Part shown: piece after piece, positions 36,097 through 46,597 of the stretch
Layout of the letters: each line of letters starts with the position of its first letter
How positions within the stretch are numbered: position 1 is the first letter of the stretch
Assembly: GCF_017592825.1 (NCBI RefSeq)
Contig: NZ_JAGFMD010000006.1
Span: 1-64,000 of the forward strand
From: Roseivirga sp. E12
GTDB taxonomy: Bacteria > Bacteroidota > Bacteroidia > Cytophagales > Cyclobacteriaceae
Length of the DNA: 64,000 nucleotides
Direction of reading: 5' to 3'
Notes under the pieces: model-generated
Seen by the model: the letters and a program-made list of their open reading frames with translations, nothing else
Told to the model about the DNA's origin: nothing
The model's database searches: none
Translations under genes and position numbers: made by a program

Positions 36097-36783
36097 ATGA
36101 AAAAGGCTCTTCGCATAATCGCCATTGTAGTGCTTGGTCTCATTGCCCTACTTTTCGTAGGCTTTCTAATTCTAGATGAGAAGTTACCAGAAGGAGAATG
36201 GAGCCCTGAAGCGGACCTAATGGCCGAACAAATGTTAGCGGCTATGGACAAAGAAGCCTGGGATAATACTGATGGTGTAAGTTGGACTTTCAAGGGGATA
36301 CATGACTACGATTGGGATAGAGAAAACCATGTGGTTGGTGTCAAGTGGGACGACAAGGAAGTGGCACTGCAACCCCAATACAAAACCGGAATAGTCGCCA
36401 ATGGTGGTGATTATACAGGCACTGAGATTAGCGAGATGGTCACTACATCCTGGGATTTCTTTAATAACGATAGCTTCTGGCTTTGTGCCCCCTATAAAGT
36501 GTTTGACCCCGGAACGGAGCGAAGCATTGTAACGCTAAAAGATGGTAGAAAAGGACTGAAGGTCACCTATACCTCTGGCGGCACTACTCCTGGCGATTCT
36601 TATGTATGGATCTTGGGAGAAGACTTTTTACCTGTTGCGGTAAAAATGTGGGTCTCCATTATACCCTTAGGAGGTATCGAGTTCACATGGGAGAATTATG
36701 CCTACCTATCTTCGGGTGCTATGATCGCACAAGATCATTGGTTGTATGGGATGGTCAATATTGATTTGACCAACGTGCAATAA
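36097..36783 (+). CDS. Exported or membrane-anchored protein of unknown function
   Basis: An N-terminal hydrophobic segment (ALRIIAIVVLGLIALLFVGF) with basic start makes it a membrane-anchored or exported protein of 228 aa. The remainder is Trp-rich and probably beta (VSWTFKGIHDYDWD, VVGVKWDDKEVALQPQY, YVWILGEDFLPVAVKMW). A WLYGMVNIDL end is visible. I do not recognise the family with certainty. No neighbour suggests a role. Confidence 0.6.
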   Translation: MKKALRIIAIVVLGLIALLFVGFLILDEKLPEGEWSPEADLMAEQMLAAMDKEAWDNTDGVSWTFKGIHDYDWDRENHVVGVKWDDKEVALQPQYKTGIVANGGDYTGTEISEMVTTSWDFFNNDSFWLCAPYKVFDPGTERSIVTLKDGRKGLKVTYTSGGTTPGDSYVWILGEDFLPVAVKMWVSIIPLGGIEFTWENYAYLSSGAMIAQDHWLYGMVNIDLTNVQ

Positions 36784-36790
36784 AAAAGCT

Positions 36791-37381
36791 CTACCTATAC
36801 GGAGGCCCTGCAAGCCAGGCTACAATTGAATGTCGAGTTCCTTTGGTGATCGGGGTAACACGATGCATAATAAAGGAAGGGAACACTACAACAGTGCCCT
36901 TATCCCTAGGTGCATCATATGTGTTTTTATTAATCTTGAATTGAAGATCACCACCCTCATACTCAGATGGGTCAGAGAGTTGCACTGTTATACTCAATTT
37001 ACGATGTGAAATCTCCCCTGCTCCAAAATCCAGGTGCCAGTCAAAAAAATCGCCAATTCCATACCTGGCAAGCTGTAAACGATGATGAAAGCCCATCAGG
37101 TCATAGCCATAGCGTTCATTATTGCAGTTTATCCCGAGTTGTCCTAGTTTCTGATAGATCCATGCATTTTCATCACTATCATCGATGAAAGTGAGCTTCG
37201 TTTTTCTTAGTTCTTCGTTGTATTCAGCACCGCTCCCACTAAGTGTGGCATCCACTTCACTGTCTGCATTCCAGAGGGCTCTTATTTTATCTACTTCTTG
37301 AGGGGAAAAGAAGCGATCGAAAACAACAAATTCGGCAAAATGAGGCCTAGTTGGCTGGTGGAATGGAAAGACTACGGACAT
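36791..37381 (-). CDS. 2-oxoglutarate/Fe(II) oxygenase (prolyl 4-hydroxylase-like)
   Basis: The 196-aa protein has the iron ligands His116 and Asp118 (FFDWHLDFG) with distal His173 (FIMHRVTP) and the 2-oxoglutarate-binding Arg183 (KGTRHSIVAW) in the P4Hc order. The double-stranded beta-helix pattern YEGGDLQFKI and KGTVVVFPS matches the same family, which in bacteria includes PiuC-like proteins. The substrate is unknown. It is convergent with the gene ending at 36783, with eight bases between stops. Confidence 0.85.
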   Translation of the reverse strand: MSVVFPFHQPTRPHFAEFVVFDRFFSPQEVDKIRALWNADSEVDATLSGSGAEYNEELRKTKLTFIDDSDENAWIYQKLGQLGINCNNERYGYDLMGFHHRLQLARYGIGDFFDWHLDFGAGEISHRKLSITVQLSDPSEYEGGDLQFKINKNTYDAPRDKGTVVVFPSFIMHRVTPITKGTRHSIVAWLAGPPYR

Positions 37382-37429
37382 TGTGTTTGTGTATTATTTA
37401 TAGAATGATTTAAGCTAATCAAAATTCCA

Positions 37430-37468
37430 AAAAACAAAAAACCCTGATGGATGATCCATCAGGGTTTT
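37430..37468 (-). terminator. atpDC terminator
   Basis: AAAACCCTGATGG-ATGAT-CCATCAGGGTTTT (37438-37468) is a 13-bp perfect stem followed on the minus strand by a T-rich run. It lies 22 bp after the atpC stop. Confidence 0.95.
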
Positions 37469-37490
37469 AATTCTTAAGCTGTAGAGACTA

Positions 37491-37739
37491 CTAGTCTTCT
37501 ATTACAGACTCGGCTAGTACAATCACTTTATTGTTGAGTACTTCTACTACACCGCCATCGATCACAACAACCTCATCTTGACCAGAAGCCTTGATGGTCA
37601 TTTTGCCTTTACCCAAGGCACTAATCATTGGAGCGTGATTGCTCAGTACTTGAAACTCGCCATCACTTCCAGGGAAAGTCACTGAAGACGCTTCGCCTTC
37701 AAATATCTTCTTGTCTGGAGTTACAACTTCTAATAACAT
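37491..37739 (-). CDS. atpC: ATP synthase epsilon subunit, short form
   Basis: The 82-aa protein contains only the N-terminal beta-sandwich of subunit epsilon (EGEASSVTFPGSDGEFQVLS, NHAPMISALGKGKM). The C-terminal helical hairpin of the usual 130-140-aa form, which inhibits the enzyme in many bacteria, is absent, as is usual in Bacteroidota. It lies eight bases behind atpD. Confidence 0.95.
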   Translation of the reverse strand: MLLEVVTPDKKIFEGEASSVTFPGSDGEFQVLSNHAPMISALGKGKMTIKASGQDEVVVIDGGVVEVLNNKVIVLAESVIED

Positions 37740-37747
37740 AGTATTGC

Positions 37748-39262
<1,515 letters not shown>

Positions 39263-39307
39263 TTATTCTTTATTAAGAAAGGAAAAATGCGATTAATTTT
39301 CTGGGGG

Positions 39308-39338
39308 CAAAGGTATGCGTATAATGTATTAAACCAAA
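39308..39338 (-). promoter_or_regulatory. Canonical Bacteroidota promoter for atpDC
   Basis: On the minus strand TTTG (39338-39335), a 19-bp spacer and TACCTTTG (39315-39308) match the Bacteroidota primary-sigma consensus TTTG-N19-TAnnTTTG exactly. It lies about 50 bp upstream of the atpD start codon. Confidence 0.85.
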
Positions 39339-39377
39339 GGCTTATCTCGAAAATAGCGGGTATATTTTACAGTAGTT

Positions 39378-40580
39378 TTAGGCAGACAAAATGATCCGAA
39401 AAACTGTACCGACATCTACTTGTGAAGATTTAACAAAAATCCGCCCATTGTGGTAATTTTCAATGATTCTTTTCACCAAGGCCAGGCCCAAACCCCAGCC
39501 TCTTTTTTTAGTGGTAAAGCCAGGTTTAAAAACCTCACTGACCTTTCCTTTGGTAATTCCTTTACCGTCATCAGCTATATCTACGAAAACCTCATGTTCA
39601 GATTCCTGACCAATGGTCACGGTAATGTTGCCAATACCGCTCATTGCGTCAACTCCATTCTTGACAACATTTTCCAAAACCCATTCGAAAAGTGGCTTAT
39701 TGAGGTTGGCCATAATATCTTCCGAGCCCCCCTCAATATTGAGATTGACTTTTGAAGAGACTCTAGGTTTTAAGTAGTTCAAAAGGCCATTGACAGTATC
39801 ATACACGTTTTGGCTCTTTAACACTGGTACCGAACCGATATTTGAGAATCTCTCTGTGATCATCTCAAGCCTTACCACATCCTTTTCGAGCTCCACAATA
39901 ATATCATCCCTATCCTTCATCTCGTCCATTCCCTTGAGGTATTCTACCCAGGCGATCAACGATGAAAGTGGAGTTCCTAGCTGGTGAGCAGTCTCTTTGG
40001 CCATTCCTACCCATACTCTGTTTTGCTCGGACCTTCGGGAATAACTAAAGGCCAAGTAGGCTATAAAACCAAAAATGGCAATCACTGAAAGCTGGATATA
40101 GGGATAGGTACTGAGTTGTCTCAACAGGTACGAATTACGATAGTAGACGTACTGAATATCAGAAATTTCACCCTTGGGACCATTGTGAATAATGATCTTG
40201 AAGGGATCATTTTCGGATCGCATCTTTCTGAGCATTCGCTCTCGTAAACCGGCTTCTTCCCCTACATTTCGTGCATCATAGATTTGTTGGGTAGCTGAGT
40301 CTACCACAATCACGGGTAATGTGTTATCCGGACCAATGATGTTATTAGAAATAAAAGTCAAAGCGGACGCATCGACCTCAGGTAAACTTGAGAATTCAAC
40401 AGCTTGCGCCCAAAGCTTAATTTTATCTTCCTCCCCTTTCTTCAGCTTGGCTACCAAACTATTGGTATAAACAATTGACCCACCGCCAATGATAATGGCC
40501 ACAATCAGGATAAACCATTTGATCCTTGCCTGATTGGTGTAAAAGTCAATATTAATAGCTCCTTTGAAAGGGTTTTGCAT
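39378..40580 (-). CDS. Orphan sensor histidine kinase
   Basis: The ATG at 40580 (MQNPFKGAINI) is preferred over the Met at 40604. The 400-aa protein has an N-terminal membrane segment (IKWFILIVAIIIGGGSIVY), an extracytoplasmic region of roughly 110 residues, a second segment (IQLSVIAIFGFIAYLAFSYS), a HisKA box (AKETAHQLGTPLSSLIAWVE), and an ATP-binding domain with N box NVVKNGVDAM, G1 DIADDGKGIT and G2 GWGLGLALVK. No response regulator is adjacent, so the partner is elsewhere. The signal sensed is unknown. Confidence 0.9.
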   Translation of the reverse strand: MQNPFKGAINIDFYTNQARIKWFILIVAIIIGGGSIVYTNSLVAKLKKGEEDKIKLWAQAVEFSSLPEVDASALTFISNNIIGPDNTLPVIVVDSATQQIYDARNVGEEAGLRERMLRKMRSENDPFKIIIHNGPKGEISDIQYVYYRNSYLLRQLSTYPYIQLSVIAIFGFIAYLAFSYSRRSEQNRVWVGMAKETAHQLGTPLSSLIAWVEYLKGMDEMKDRDDIIVELEKDVVRLEMITERFSNIGSVPVLKSQNVYDTVNGLLNYLKPRVSSKVNLNIEGGSEDIMANLNKPLFEWVLENVVKNGVDAMSGIGNITVTIGQESEHEVFVDIADDGKGITKGKVSEVFKPGFTTKKRGWGLGLALVKRIIENYHNGRIFVKSSQVDVGTVFRIILSA

Positions 40581-40741
40581 GCCGAAAAGTAATAAAAATC
40601 TCACCTTTTAAACGACCTTCCTTCTGGAATCGCATATTGACCCCAAGGGTAAGGGGGTGAGAAAATCTCTGGAGAAATCAAATGGCATAGGTTATTAGCC
40701 CACTCCTACTTAACTTAACTCTGTAATTCCGAACAAACTTT

Positions 40742-41458
40742 ATGAGTGAAATGCACCTTCAATGCCAGATTTGTCTATCAGGCCATATGTCATTATTGTC
40801 AGAGTTAGACAACAAGGAAATGACGAAGATCGCTAGCCGAAAGTCTAGAGTGGCTTATAAAAAAGGACAAATACTATATTATCAGGGAACAACACCTATG
40901 GGTTTGTTTTGCATTCACTCAGGCAAAGTCAAAGTCACTCATGTTGGCCAAAATGACAAAGAACAGATCTTATATATCGTAAAGGAAAACGACTTCTTAG
41001 GCTATCGTTCTCTCTTAAGCGAAGAGCTATATACAATGACTGCTACGGTAATTGAAGAGGCAGAAATCTGCTTCATCCCAAAAGAAGACTTTTTAGAAGT
41101 CATTAGCAGCAACCCAATATTCATGCAAAAATTATTGAAATATGTATGTCATGATTTGGGTATCATGGAACAAAAGTTATCGCAGTTTATTGGGAAAAAT
41201 GTTAGAGAACGACTGGCATCTGTTCTTCTTATGCTTAAGGAGACATATAAAATGGAAGGAGAAAAAAGTGAGTCCATTGCTATAAATCTGACCCGCAAAG
41301 ATCTAGCTGGCATTACCGGGTCAACCACCGAAACTGTAATCAGACTCTTATCGGAGTTTAAAGATGAGGGCTTGGTAGCGATTGAAAACCGAAAAATTCG
41401 AGTCATAGAAAGTGAAAAACTAAGTCATATAGCAAACTTCACCAGCTATAATGACTGA
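40742..41458 (+). CDS. Crp/Fnr family transcriptional regulator
   Basis: A cNMP-binding-like beta-barrel (about 20-140, GQILYYQGTTPMGLFCIHSG) is followed by a helix-turn-helix (RKDLAGITGSTTETVIRLLS) with the ETxxR recognition-helix pattern of Fnr-type proteins. An N-terminal CxxC pair (QCQICL) is present, but not the four cysteines of an FNR iron-sulfur cluster, so oxygen sensing by that route is uncertain. It lies near the nos genes and is the natural candidate to bind the dyad at 49710-49723. The gene ends with no spacing against the convergent decarboxylase gene. Confidence 0.9.
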   Translation: MSEMHLQCQICLSGHMSLLSELDNKEMTKIASRKSRVAYKKGQILYYQGTTPMGLFCIHSGKVKVTHVGQNDKEQILYIVKENDFLGYRSLLSEELYTMTATVIEEAEICFIPKEDFLEVISSNPIFMQKLLKYVCHDLGIMEQKLSQFIGKNVRERLASVLLMLKETYKMEGEKSESIAINLTRKDLAGITGSTTETVIRLLSEFKDEGLVAIENRKIRVIESEKLSHIANFTSYND

Positions 41459-42700
41459 TTAGACCAGTGACTTGCGCTCTAAGTCTAGGTCCATCAGAAA
41501 ACTATCGATCACACCTTGCTTTACATGCTCCATTACCACAATCTTCCACCATTTTACATTATCTCCATGGGCATCTGGCACGAGCATATATTCGTTAGCA
41601 AGCTTTGCAGAAACAAACTGAGATTTAATGGTCACTATATTCATCTGCGGGTTCCGGAAGTACTCAACACCTCTTTGGTCAAGGTCTGCACATAGGCGAT
41701 CTGTTTTCCTCAGCAGTTTCTGAATTTTTGACTTCCATCCATCAGAGCCATAAGTCCTCATAATCATCCAGATGGCAATGGCATTTGCTCCAGACCGACT
41801 GCCTACCAAGGTATAGTCCTTTCCTTTTACATAATTAGCCTCCTCCGTCAAGGCGTATTCCATAAAGCCTTTGCGTGTCAGGTAAATCCCAGTACCATAT
41901 GGAGACTGCAGCATTTTATGGCCATCCAGAGTGAAGGAATTAATTTTAGGGTTCTGAAAGGTTAAAGAGGACTCTTCAGTAGCAAAAGGATAAATATAAC
42001 CACCGAAAGCACCATCGACATGCACCTTATAATCAACATTTAGATCATCTAACCATGTCGTTATTTCATCGATATCATCAACCGATCCAAACATAGTTGT
42101 CGACATATTCATAACGACAATAAAGTGCTTAACTCCAGCATCTCTCGCTGACTTAATACAATCTTCTATGCTCGACTTTTCTACCCTTCGGGTATCCTCT
42201 GAAACTGAAGTAACAAAAGACTTAAGTCCTAATAGTTTAGATGCCTTTGGCATAGAGTAGTGTGCATCTTCTGAATAGATCACACCTATTTCATCTGGCG
42301 TTGACTCAAATTCAGTTTCATAATAGCGCTTCAATATCCAAATCGCCTGAATGTTTGCTTCCGTTCCTCCTGAGGCAACATAGCCATCGAAGGCTTCATC
42401 TTCTCCAGCAAAAATTTGTTGGGCGCATAGGTCTATCAGTTCTTTTTCAATTTTATGAGTTCCTTCAAAGGCCGCCTCTGATTCATTTAAGGTATGACAA
42501 CCGATATGATTTGGATTGGCGATAAGGGCCGACAGAAAAGGTGCATCTTTTAAAAATGGAGCATCGTCATAGAACACTTCAGAATCCAGATAAGACGCTG
42601 GCAATCCCAAAACTGGCTTCTCCCTGTAGTCCAGGTTCCTTTCTAAGGCAGAGAAAATGATCTCTTTTATCTTACTATGTGAGTAACTATCCCAATGCAT
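41459..42700 (-). CDS. PLP-dependent group II amino-acid decarboxylase-like protein
   Basis: The 413-aa protein has the PLP-Lys motif TLDGHKMLQSPYGTG, the cofactor-contact patterns YVASGGTEANIQA and VHVDGAFGGYIYPF, and the fold order of pyridoxal decarboxylases (glutamate, tyrosine or histidine type). Some residues would be needed to pick the substrate, and I cannot. The gene lies between the Crp/Fnr gene and the nos cluster, directly convergent with the regulator gene (stops adjacent). Any link to N2O reduction is unproven. Confidence 0.8.
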   Translation of the reverse strand: MHWDSYSHSKIKEIIFSALERNLDYREKPVLGLPASYLDSEVFYDDAPFLKDAPFLSALIANPNHIGCHTLNESEAAFEGTHKIEKELIDLCAQQIFAGEDEAFDGYVASGGTEANIQAIWILKRYYETEFESTPDEIGVIYSEDAHYSMPKASKLLGLKSFVTSVSEDTRRVEKSSIEDCIKSARDAGVKHFIVVMNMSTTMFGSVDDIDEITTWLDDLNVDYKVHVDGAFGGYIYPFATEESSLTFQNPKINSFTLDGHKMLQSPYGTGIYLTRKGFMEYALTEEANYVKGKDYTLVGSRSGANAIAIWMIMRTYGSDGWKSKIQKLLRKTDRLCADLDQRGVEYFRNPQMNIVTIKSQFVSAKLANEYMLVPDAHGDNVKWWKIVVMEHVKQGVIDSFLMDLDLERKSLV

Positions 42701-42753
42701 AAAATGTAACGCTTAAAATTTGGCCGCAAGTTAGATCACTAGACTTAAGTAAA

Positions 42754-43536
42754 CTAAAAATCCTTCCTTTTAGCCGTTCTGATTAGAAGGCCAATCGGGA
42801 GTATTGCCCATAATGTCAAAACAAGGAGTGATATAATCATACCAGAACCGTTGCCAAAGAAGTTTTGAAAAAGTGCACCCGTATAACCGAGCAAAGCGGA
42901 TATATCAAGCTTTAGTAAAACCAAAATTCTGGACAGATCGATTGGGTTAAACATACTGGCGAAAAGCGTGAACTTATCAAGCGGGTAATCATCGAACATT
43001 ATCAGTGAGATGAGGAACAGTCCATCATAGATTACCGCCATAAAAAGCCATAATAGTATGGCATAGCCAAAGCCTTTCACTTTGTTTTCATTTCGGAGAG
43101 AGATATTAACTGACAAGGCTACGAAAATGAAGGTCAGAAAGGCTCCCACTAAGAGTAGCAAGGCAAAATCCCAAATCTCGGATGATTGAGCTACACCATA
43201 TATAATAAAAGGTATACCCAAGCCAACGACTAAACTCAGAGACAAAGAAAGAGCAATACCGAGGTATTGGCCCAAGAAAATATCTCTTCGCTTGATGGGC
43301 TGTGATAACAACAGTTCAGTAAATTCCCGAGCACTATAGAAATACATAATTCCGAAGATGGTACCGATCATTGGCGTTAAGACTACAATGACATTCATCA
43401 GTGTAATCACCGCTTTTGACAGATCATTATTAAGGAACAAGAGCACGAAGCCCAGCAACAGATAGAAACCAAAGTAGACATAACTCCATCTACTTCTGGC
43501 AAGATCGGCAAAGCTATATTTCAATATCTTAAGCAT
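42754..43536 (-). CDS. nosY: NosY-like ABC transporter permease
   Basis: The 260-aa protein has about six membrane segments and an ABC-2 permease pattern (GTIFGIMYFYSAREFTELLL, SQPIKRRDIFLGQYLG). Together with the NosF ATPase and NosD it forms the complex that supplies or processes a factor, proposed to be sulfur, for CuZ assembly of NosZ. Its start overlaps the nosF end by eight bases. Last gene of the nos operon. Confidence 0.9.
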   Translation of the reverse strand: MLKILKYSFADLARSRWSYVYFGFYLLLGFVLLFLNNDLSKAVITLMNVIVVLTPMIGTIFGIMYFYSAREFTELLLSQPIKRRDIFLGQYLGIALSLSLSLVVGLGIPFIIYGVAQSSEIWDFALLLLVGAFLTFIFVALSVNISLRNENKVKGFGYAILLWLFMAVIYDGLFLISLIMFDDYPLDKFTLFASMFNPIDLSRILVLLKLDISALLGYTGALFQNFFGNGSGMIISLLVLTLWAILPIGLLIRTAKRKDF

Positions 43537-44233
43537 CGGATTCTAGTATTTTAGCGATAGAATGCTCAAGATTCTTTTGACCTGTTTGGTCCTTCAGCTC
43601 TTGAACTGAGCCCTGGAAGAAAATCTGCCCCTCTAACAAGAAAACGATCTGATCAGAAAGCTCTTCAACCAAACTCATAATATGTGTAGTGATGAGAAAA
43701 GTCTTTCCCTTTTCCTTTTCCTCCTGAATCAATGCCTTCAATCGAATCAGTGAAACTGGGTCTAGGCCCGCTGTGGGCTCATCTAGAATCAATAAGGGGC
43801 TGTCAAACATAAAAGTCAACACGATATTGACCTTCTGCTTGGTGCCACCAGACAGTTGTCCAAGCTTTTTGTCCATTGAACTCTCAAGTCCAAACCTCTC
43901 GATCAACGCATGCTCATTGGCGTCCACATCACGAATATTCTTAATCATTTCGATCAATTCGCGCACCGTAAGATTATCCGGAAACCGAGCAATCTGAGGC
44001 ATATAGCCAATCCGATTTCTATAATCCCAGTTATTCAACACTGGTTGATTGTCAAAATAAATCTCTCCCTCTTGAGGCAGCACCATTCCAAGTATGGTTT
44101 TCAGGATAGTCGTTTTACCAGAACCGTTAGGCCCCAATACGGCAACAACCCCCTGCTCCTCTATTTGGAAATTAACCCCTTCCAATACCTGAAGCCTGCC
44201 GAATCGTTTATATAAGTTTTCAATTCTGATCAT
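43529..44233 (-). CDS. nosF: NosF-like ABC transporter ATPase
   Basis: The 234-aa protein has Walker A GPNGSGKTT, the signature LSGGTKQK, Walker B LLILDEPTAGLDP, and a His switch TTHIMSL. It energises NosY. Its start overlaps the nosD stop by 14 bases and its end overlaps nosY. Confidence 0.95.
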   Translation of the reverse strand: MIRIENLYKRFGRLQVLEGVNFQIEEQGVVAVLGPNGSGKTTILKTILGMVLPQEGEIYFDNQPVLNNWDYRNRIGYMPQIARFPDNLTVRELIEMIKNIRDVDANEHALIERFGLESSMDKKLGQLSGGTKQKVNIVLTFMFDSPLLILDEPTAGLDPVSLIRLKALIQEEKEKGKTFLITTHIMSLVEELSDQIVFLLEGQIFFQGSVQELKDQTGQKNLEHSIAKILESDA

Positions 44234-45464
44234 AAGAAAAGCTTTTCATAGCCGGAGCATTATCAACAAGATTATCAGGGGTGAAAACTGGAGAAACTCG
44301 TTCTGAGAAATTGATGATATCGACAAAGAGACTTCTCAGGAGTATGATTGTCTCTGGGGTTTTATTTACTACGTAAGAGAAGAGTTTTACGGGCCTGTAA
44401 GGAACATCTCCAACACCATTTTTGTCAAGGTCATATCCAGCGTATGAACTCCAATAATTGCCTTCGAACTTATTGTCATTCATTTTCGAATTGTAAGAGA
44501 CATCAAATGAGTTGCTCAGAAAGTTATTCTTTGAAAACACATTGGTATAGGAACCACCACTCACTTTTATCGCCCAACCATTCCTTTTGAAATCATTTGA
44601 CAGGTAATTCACCCTAGTGCAGCCTTCAATGAAAATGCCTATCGTATTCTCCTCGAAGGTGTTGTCTACTACCTCTGCATCGTAAATTTCTTTGAGGAGC
44701 AATCCATAGGATGCGGTACCCCAATTTTGAACAAAACGGTTTCGTTTCATCTCAATAAACTTGGAAAACATGACGGCCACGCCTGCACCGTTTTCTCTGA
44801 AGGTATTGTCAAGATATTTATCGTGGTTCGAAAACATAAAATGTAGTCCGTATCTAATATTATTATGACTGTTATTTCCTGAGACAGTACTCTCATTAAC
44901 AAATTCTAGATAGACACCATCCCGCAGTCCACTTAATTCATTACCGCGAATCATAAGGTTAGAACTGTGCCAGGCATGTACGCCATTGCCAGAATCATCC
45001 TCACGTATGCGATCACTCTCAACTTTGTTTTCTGCAATTAGGCCGTGATGAGATTTCTCTATGAGTACACCAAAGAATGGATCAATGATTGTATTGCGGA
45101 CGATGCTAAAATGACTTGATCTTGAGATATAAATGGCCGCATAGTCTTTTGTATAGCTCCTTCCTGCATTGATGAGCTTGAGGTCAAAAACATGCACCTC
45201 ATCACTCAAAATCTTCAAAATGTAGTTCTCCCCTTTGCCGTCTAGAACAGCACCGACCTCACCAATGATTGTAATAGGTTTTCTTATTTCGAACCCTACT
45301 GTTGTGTAAGTGCCCTTCTTTATCAAGAGTGTATCAAAAGGAGATGCTTGGTCATATGCTGCTTGCAGTGTATTTGCCTCACAACGACTGCACACCTCTA
45401 CTATACCCCCCTTAAGAAGGGTCACAATAGATAACAGTAAGAATCCTATTAAGTACCCTCTCAT
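44220..45464 (-). CDS. nosD: NosD, periplasmic CuZ maturation protein
   Basis: The 414-aa protein has a signal segment (MRGYLIGFLLLSIVTLLKGG) and a right-handed beta-helix (CASH/PbH1) of many short repeats (NTIIDPFFGVLIEKSHHGLI, NTFRENGAGVAVMFS, NTFEENTIGIFIEG). NosD is required for CuZ assembly in the periplasm together with NosF and NosY. Its ATG shares one base with the nosL stop region (45464), so genes are packed. Confidence 0.93.
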   Translation of the reverse strand: MRGYLIGFLLLSIVTLLKGGIVEVCSRCEANTLQAAYDQASPFDTLLIKKGTYTTVGFEIRKPITIIGEVGAVLDGKGENYILKILSDEVHVFDLKLINAGRSYTKDYAAIYISRSSHFSIVRNTIIDPFFGVLIEKSHHGLIAENKVESDRIREDDSGNGVHAWHSSNLMIRGNELSGLRDGVYLEFVNESTVSGNNSHNNIRYGLHFMFSNHDKYLDNTFRENGAGVAVMFSKFIEMKRNRFVQNWGTASYGLLLKEIYDAEVVDNTFEENTIGIFIEGCTRVNYLSNDFKRNGWAIKVSGGSYTNVFSKNNFLSNSFDVSYNSKMNDNKFEGNYWSSYAGYDLDKNGVGDVPYRPVKLFSYVVNKTPETIILLRSLFVDIINFSERVSPVFTPDNLVDNAPAMKSFSYDQN

Positions 45465-45898
45465 TATTGATTTCTGAGTTCATCTAAAAGCTGATTCCAG
45501 CCTAATGTCTTTGTAGTTCCATGGGAGAGATGCTGCTGCAAGTCATCTGCGTTTTCGAAAGCCGAAAGATTGGCTCCCATAGGGCTTGGTATGTTTTCGG
45601 AAATAAGATAGTGTGCTTGTTGTGCATCTATCAGGATCTTCGGGCTTGCATAGTCGACCACTAGGTAGAGCTCAATAGGTGCCTGATCCCATGCTTTCAA
45701 ATGATTGACCATGCATTCAATTGCATCATAGTTAAAAGCCTTCCCCTTGGTAGTGACAATTTGAGCTGCGTGTTTAGAATCGACTATTGTCATTTTACAA
45801 AAACTACACCCATCAGCACCGTAATGAATCTCTTGAGGTGCTACTTCGCACGAAGCCAAGAAAACTATGAGGCTAAGCAGTATCCAAACCTTCTTCAT
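45464..45898 (-). CDS. nosL: NosL, copper chaperone lipoprotein
   Basis: The lipobox LASC puts Cys17 at the acylated position. The metal site GCSFCKM (Cys31, Cys34, Met36) is the NosL signature for Cu(I). NosL delivers copper for NosZ assembly in the periplasm. 144 aa is normal. Its start lies 26 bp inside the end of the upstream membrane protein gene. Confidence 0.93.
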   Translation of the reverse strand: MKKVWILLSLIVFLASCEVAPQEIHYGADGCSFCKMTIVDSKHAAQIVTTKGKAFNYDAIECMVNHLKAWDQAPIELYLVVDYASPKILIDAQQAHYLISENIPSPMGANLSAFENADDLQQHLSHGTTKTLGWNQLLDELRNQ

Positions 45899-46481
45899 AT
45901 CCTTCTTCTTTTTTTGCTTGATAAAATGCCAACACTGTCAAACCCATTCCCAAAAACATGAGATACGCTCCTGCCCTCGGCATAGAAATGGCTTTAAAGT
46001 TCAATATCATTTTTGCCCCGATTAATGGTGGCTGGTAAGACATGGGTTCACCATCTGGAGTAGTGAATTTAATTGCTGCATTTTGCTTGAGGTTGTGTCC
46101 ATATTCATATTCCCATTGATAGAAATCATACATGCCCAGTGTACCCAAAGTCGTCATTAATATAAACCAGGCGAGGTATAGCTTCTTCCTACCAATTAAC
46201 CCTACTACAACTCCCAGTACGGCCATTCCTGCAATGATCATTGGGAAATACTCAAACTCGGGAATGGTTTCTGGAATATCTTTCATGCCCACATAATGGT
46301 TCATGATATTGATGTTTTTGATATCATTTGGTGCTGCACCTTCAAATCGATTGATATAAATATCCATGCCGATACTTTCGGGATACTGAGGGGCTTCCAA
46401 TGTGATATTCCAGAGAGGAAGTACAAACAATGGAAGAAGTAGCAAAGCACCGAACATCATTAAGAGTTTCGACTTTTTCAT
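45873..46481 (-). CDS. Membrane protein of the nos cluster, unknown function
   Basis: The 202-aa protein has an N-terminal membrane segment (KLLMMFGALLLLPLFVLPLW) and further segments near 82-98, 105-120 and 172-190, with a periplasmic loop between the first two. It has no known catalytic motif. Genes of similar size and topology sit between nosZ and nosL in Bacteroidota nos clusters. The 26-bp overlap with nosL indicates co-expression. Role in CuZ/CuA assembly or electron delivery is inference. Confidence 0.75.
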   Translation of the reverse strand: MKKSKLLMMFGALLLLPLFVLPLWNITLEAPQYPESIGMDIYINRFEGAAPNDIKNINIMNHYVGMKDIPETIPEFEYFPMIIAGMAVLGVVVGLIGRKKLYLAWFILMTTLGTLGMYDFYQWEYEYGHNLKQNAAIKFTTPDGEPMSYQPPLIGAKMILNFKAISMPRAGAYLMFLGMGLTVLAFYQAKKEEGYEEGLDTA

Positions 46482-46597
46482 CTCTAAAGGTTTTTAAGTT
46501 AATGGCAGAACTATACTCTGTAACAGACTACAGAAAAAGGTGTGTTAATAGAAAAGAGAGGGTAACCTGCTAGACTTCAGGCCACCCCCCACTCAAA

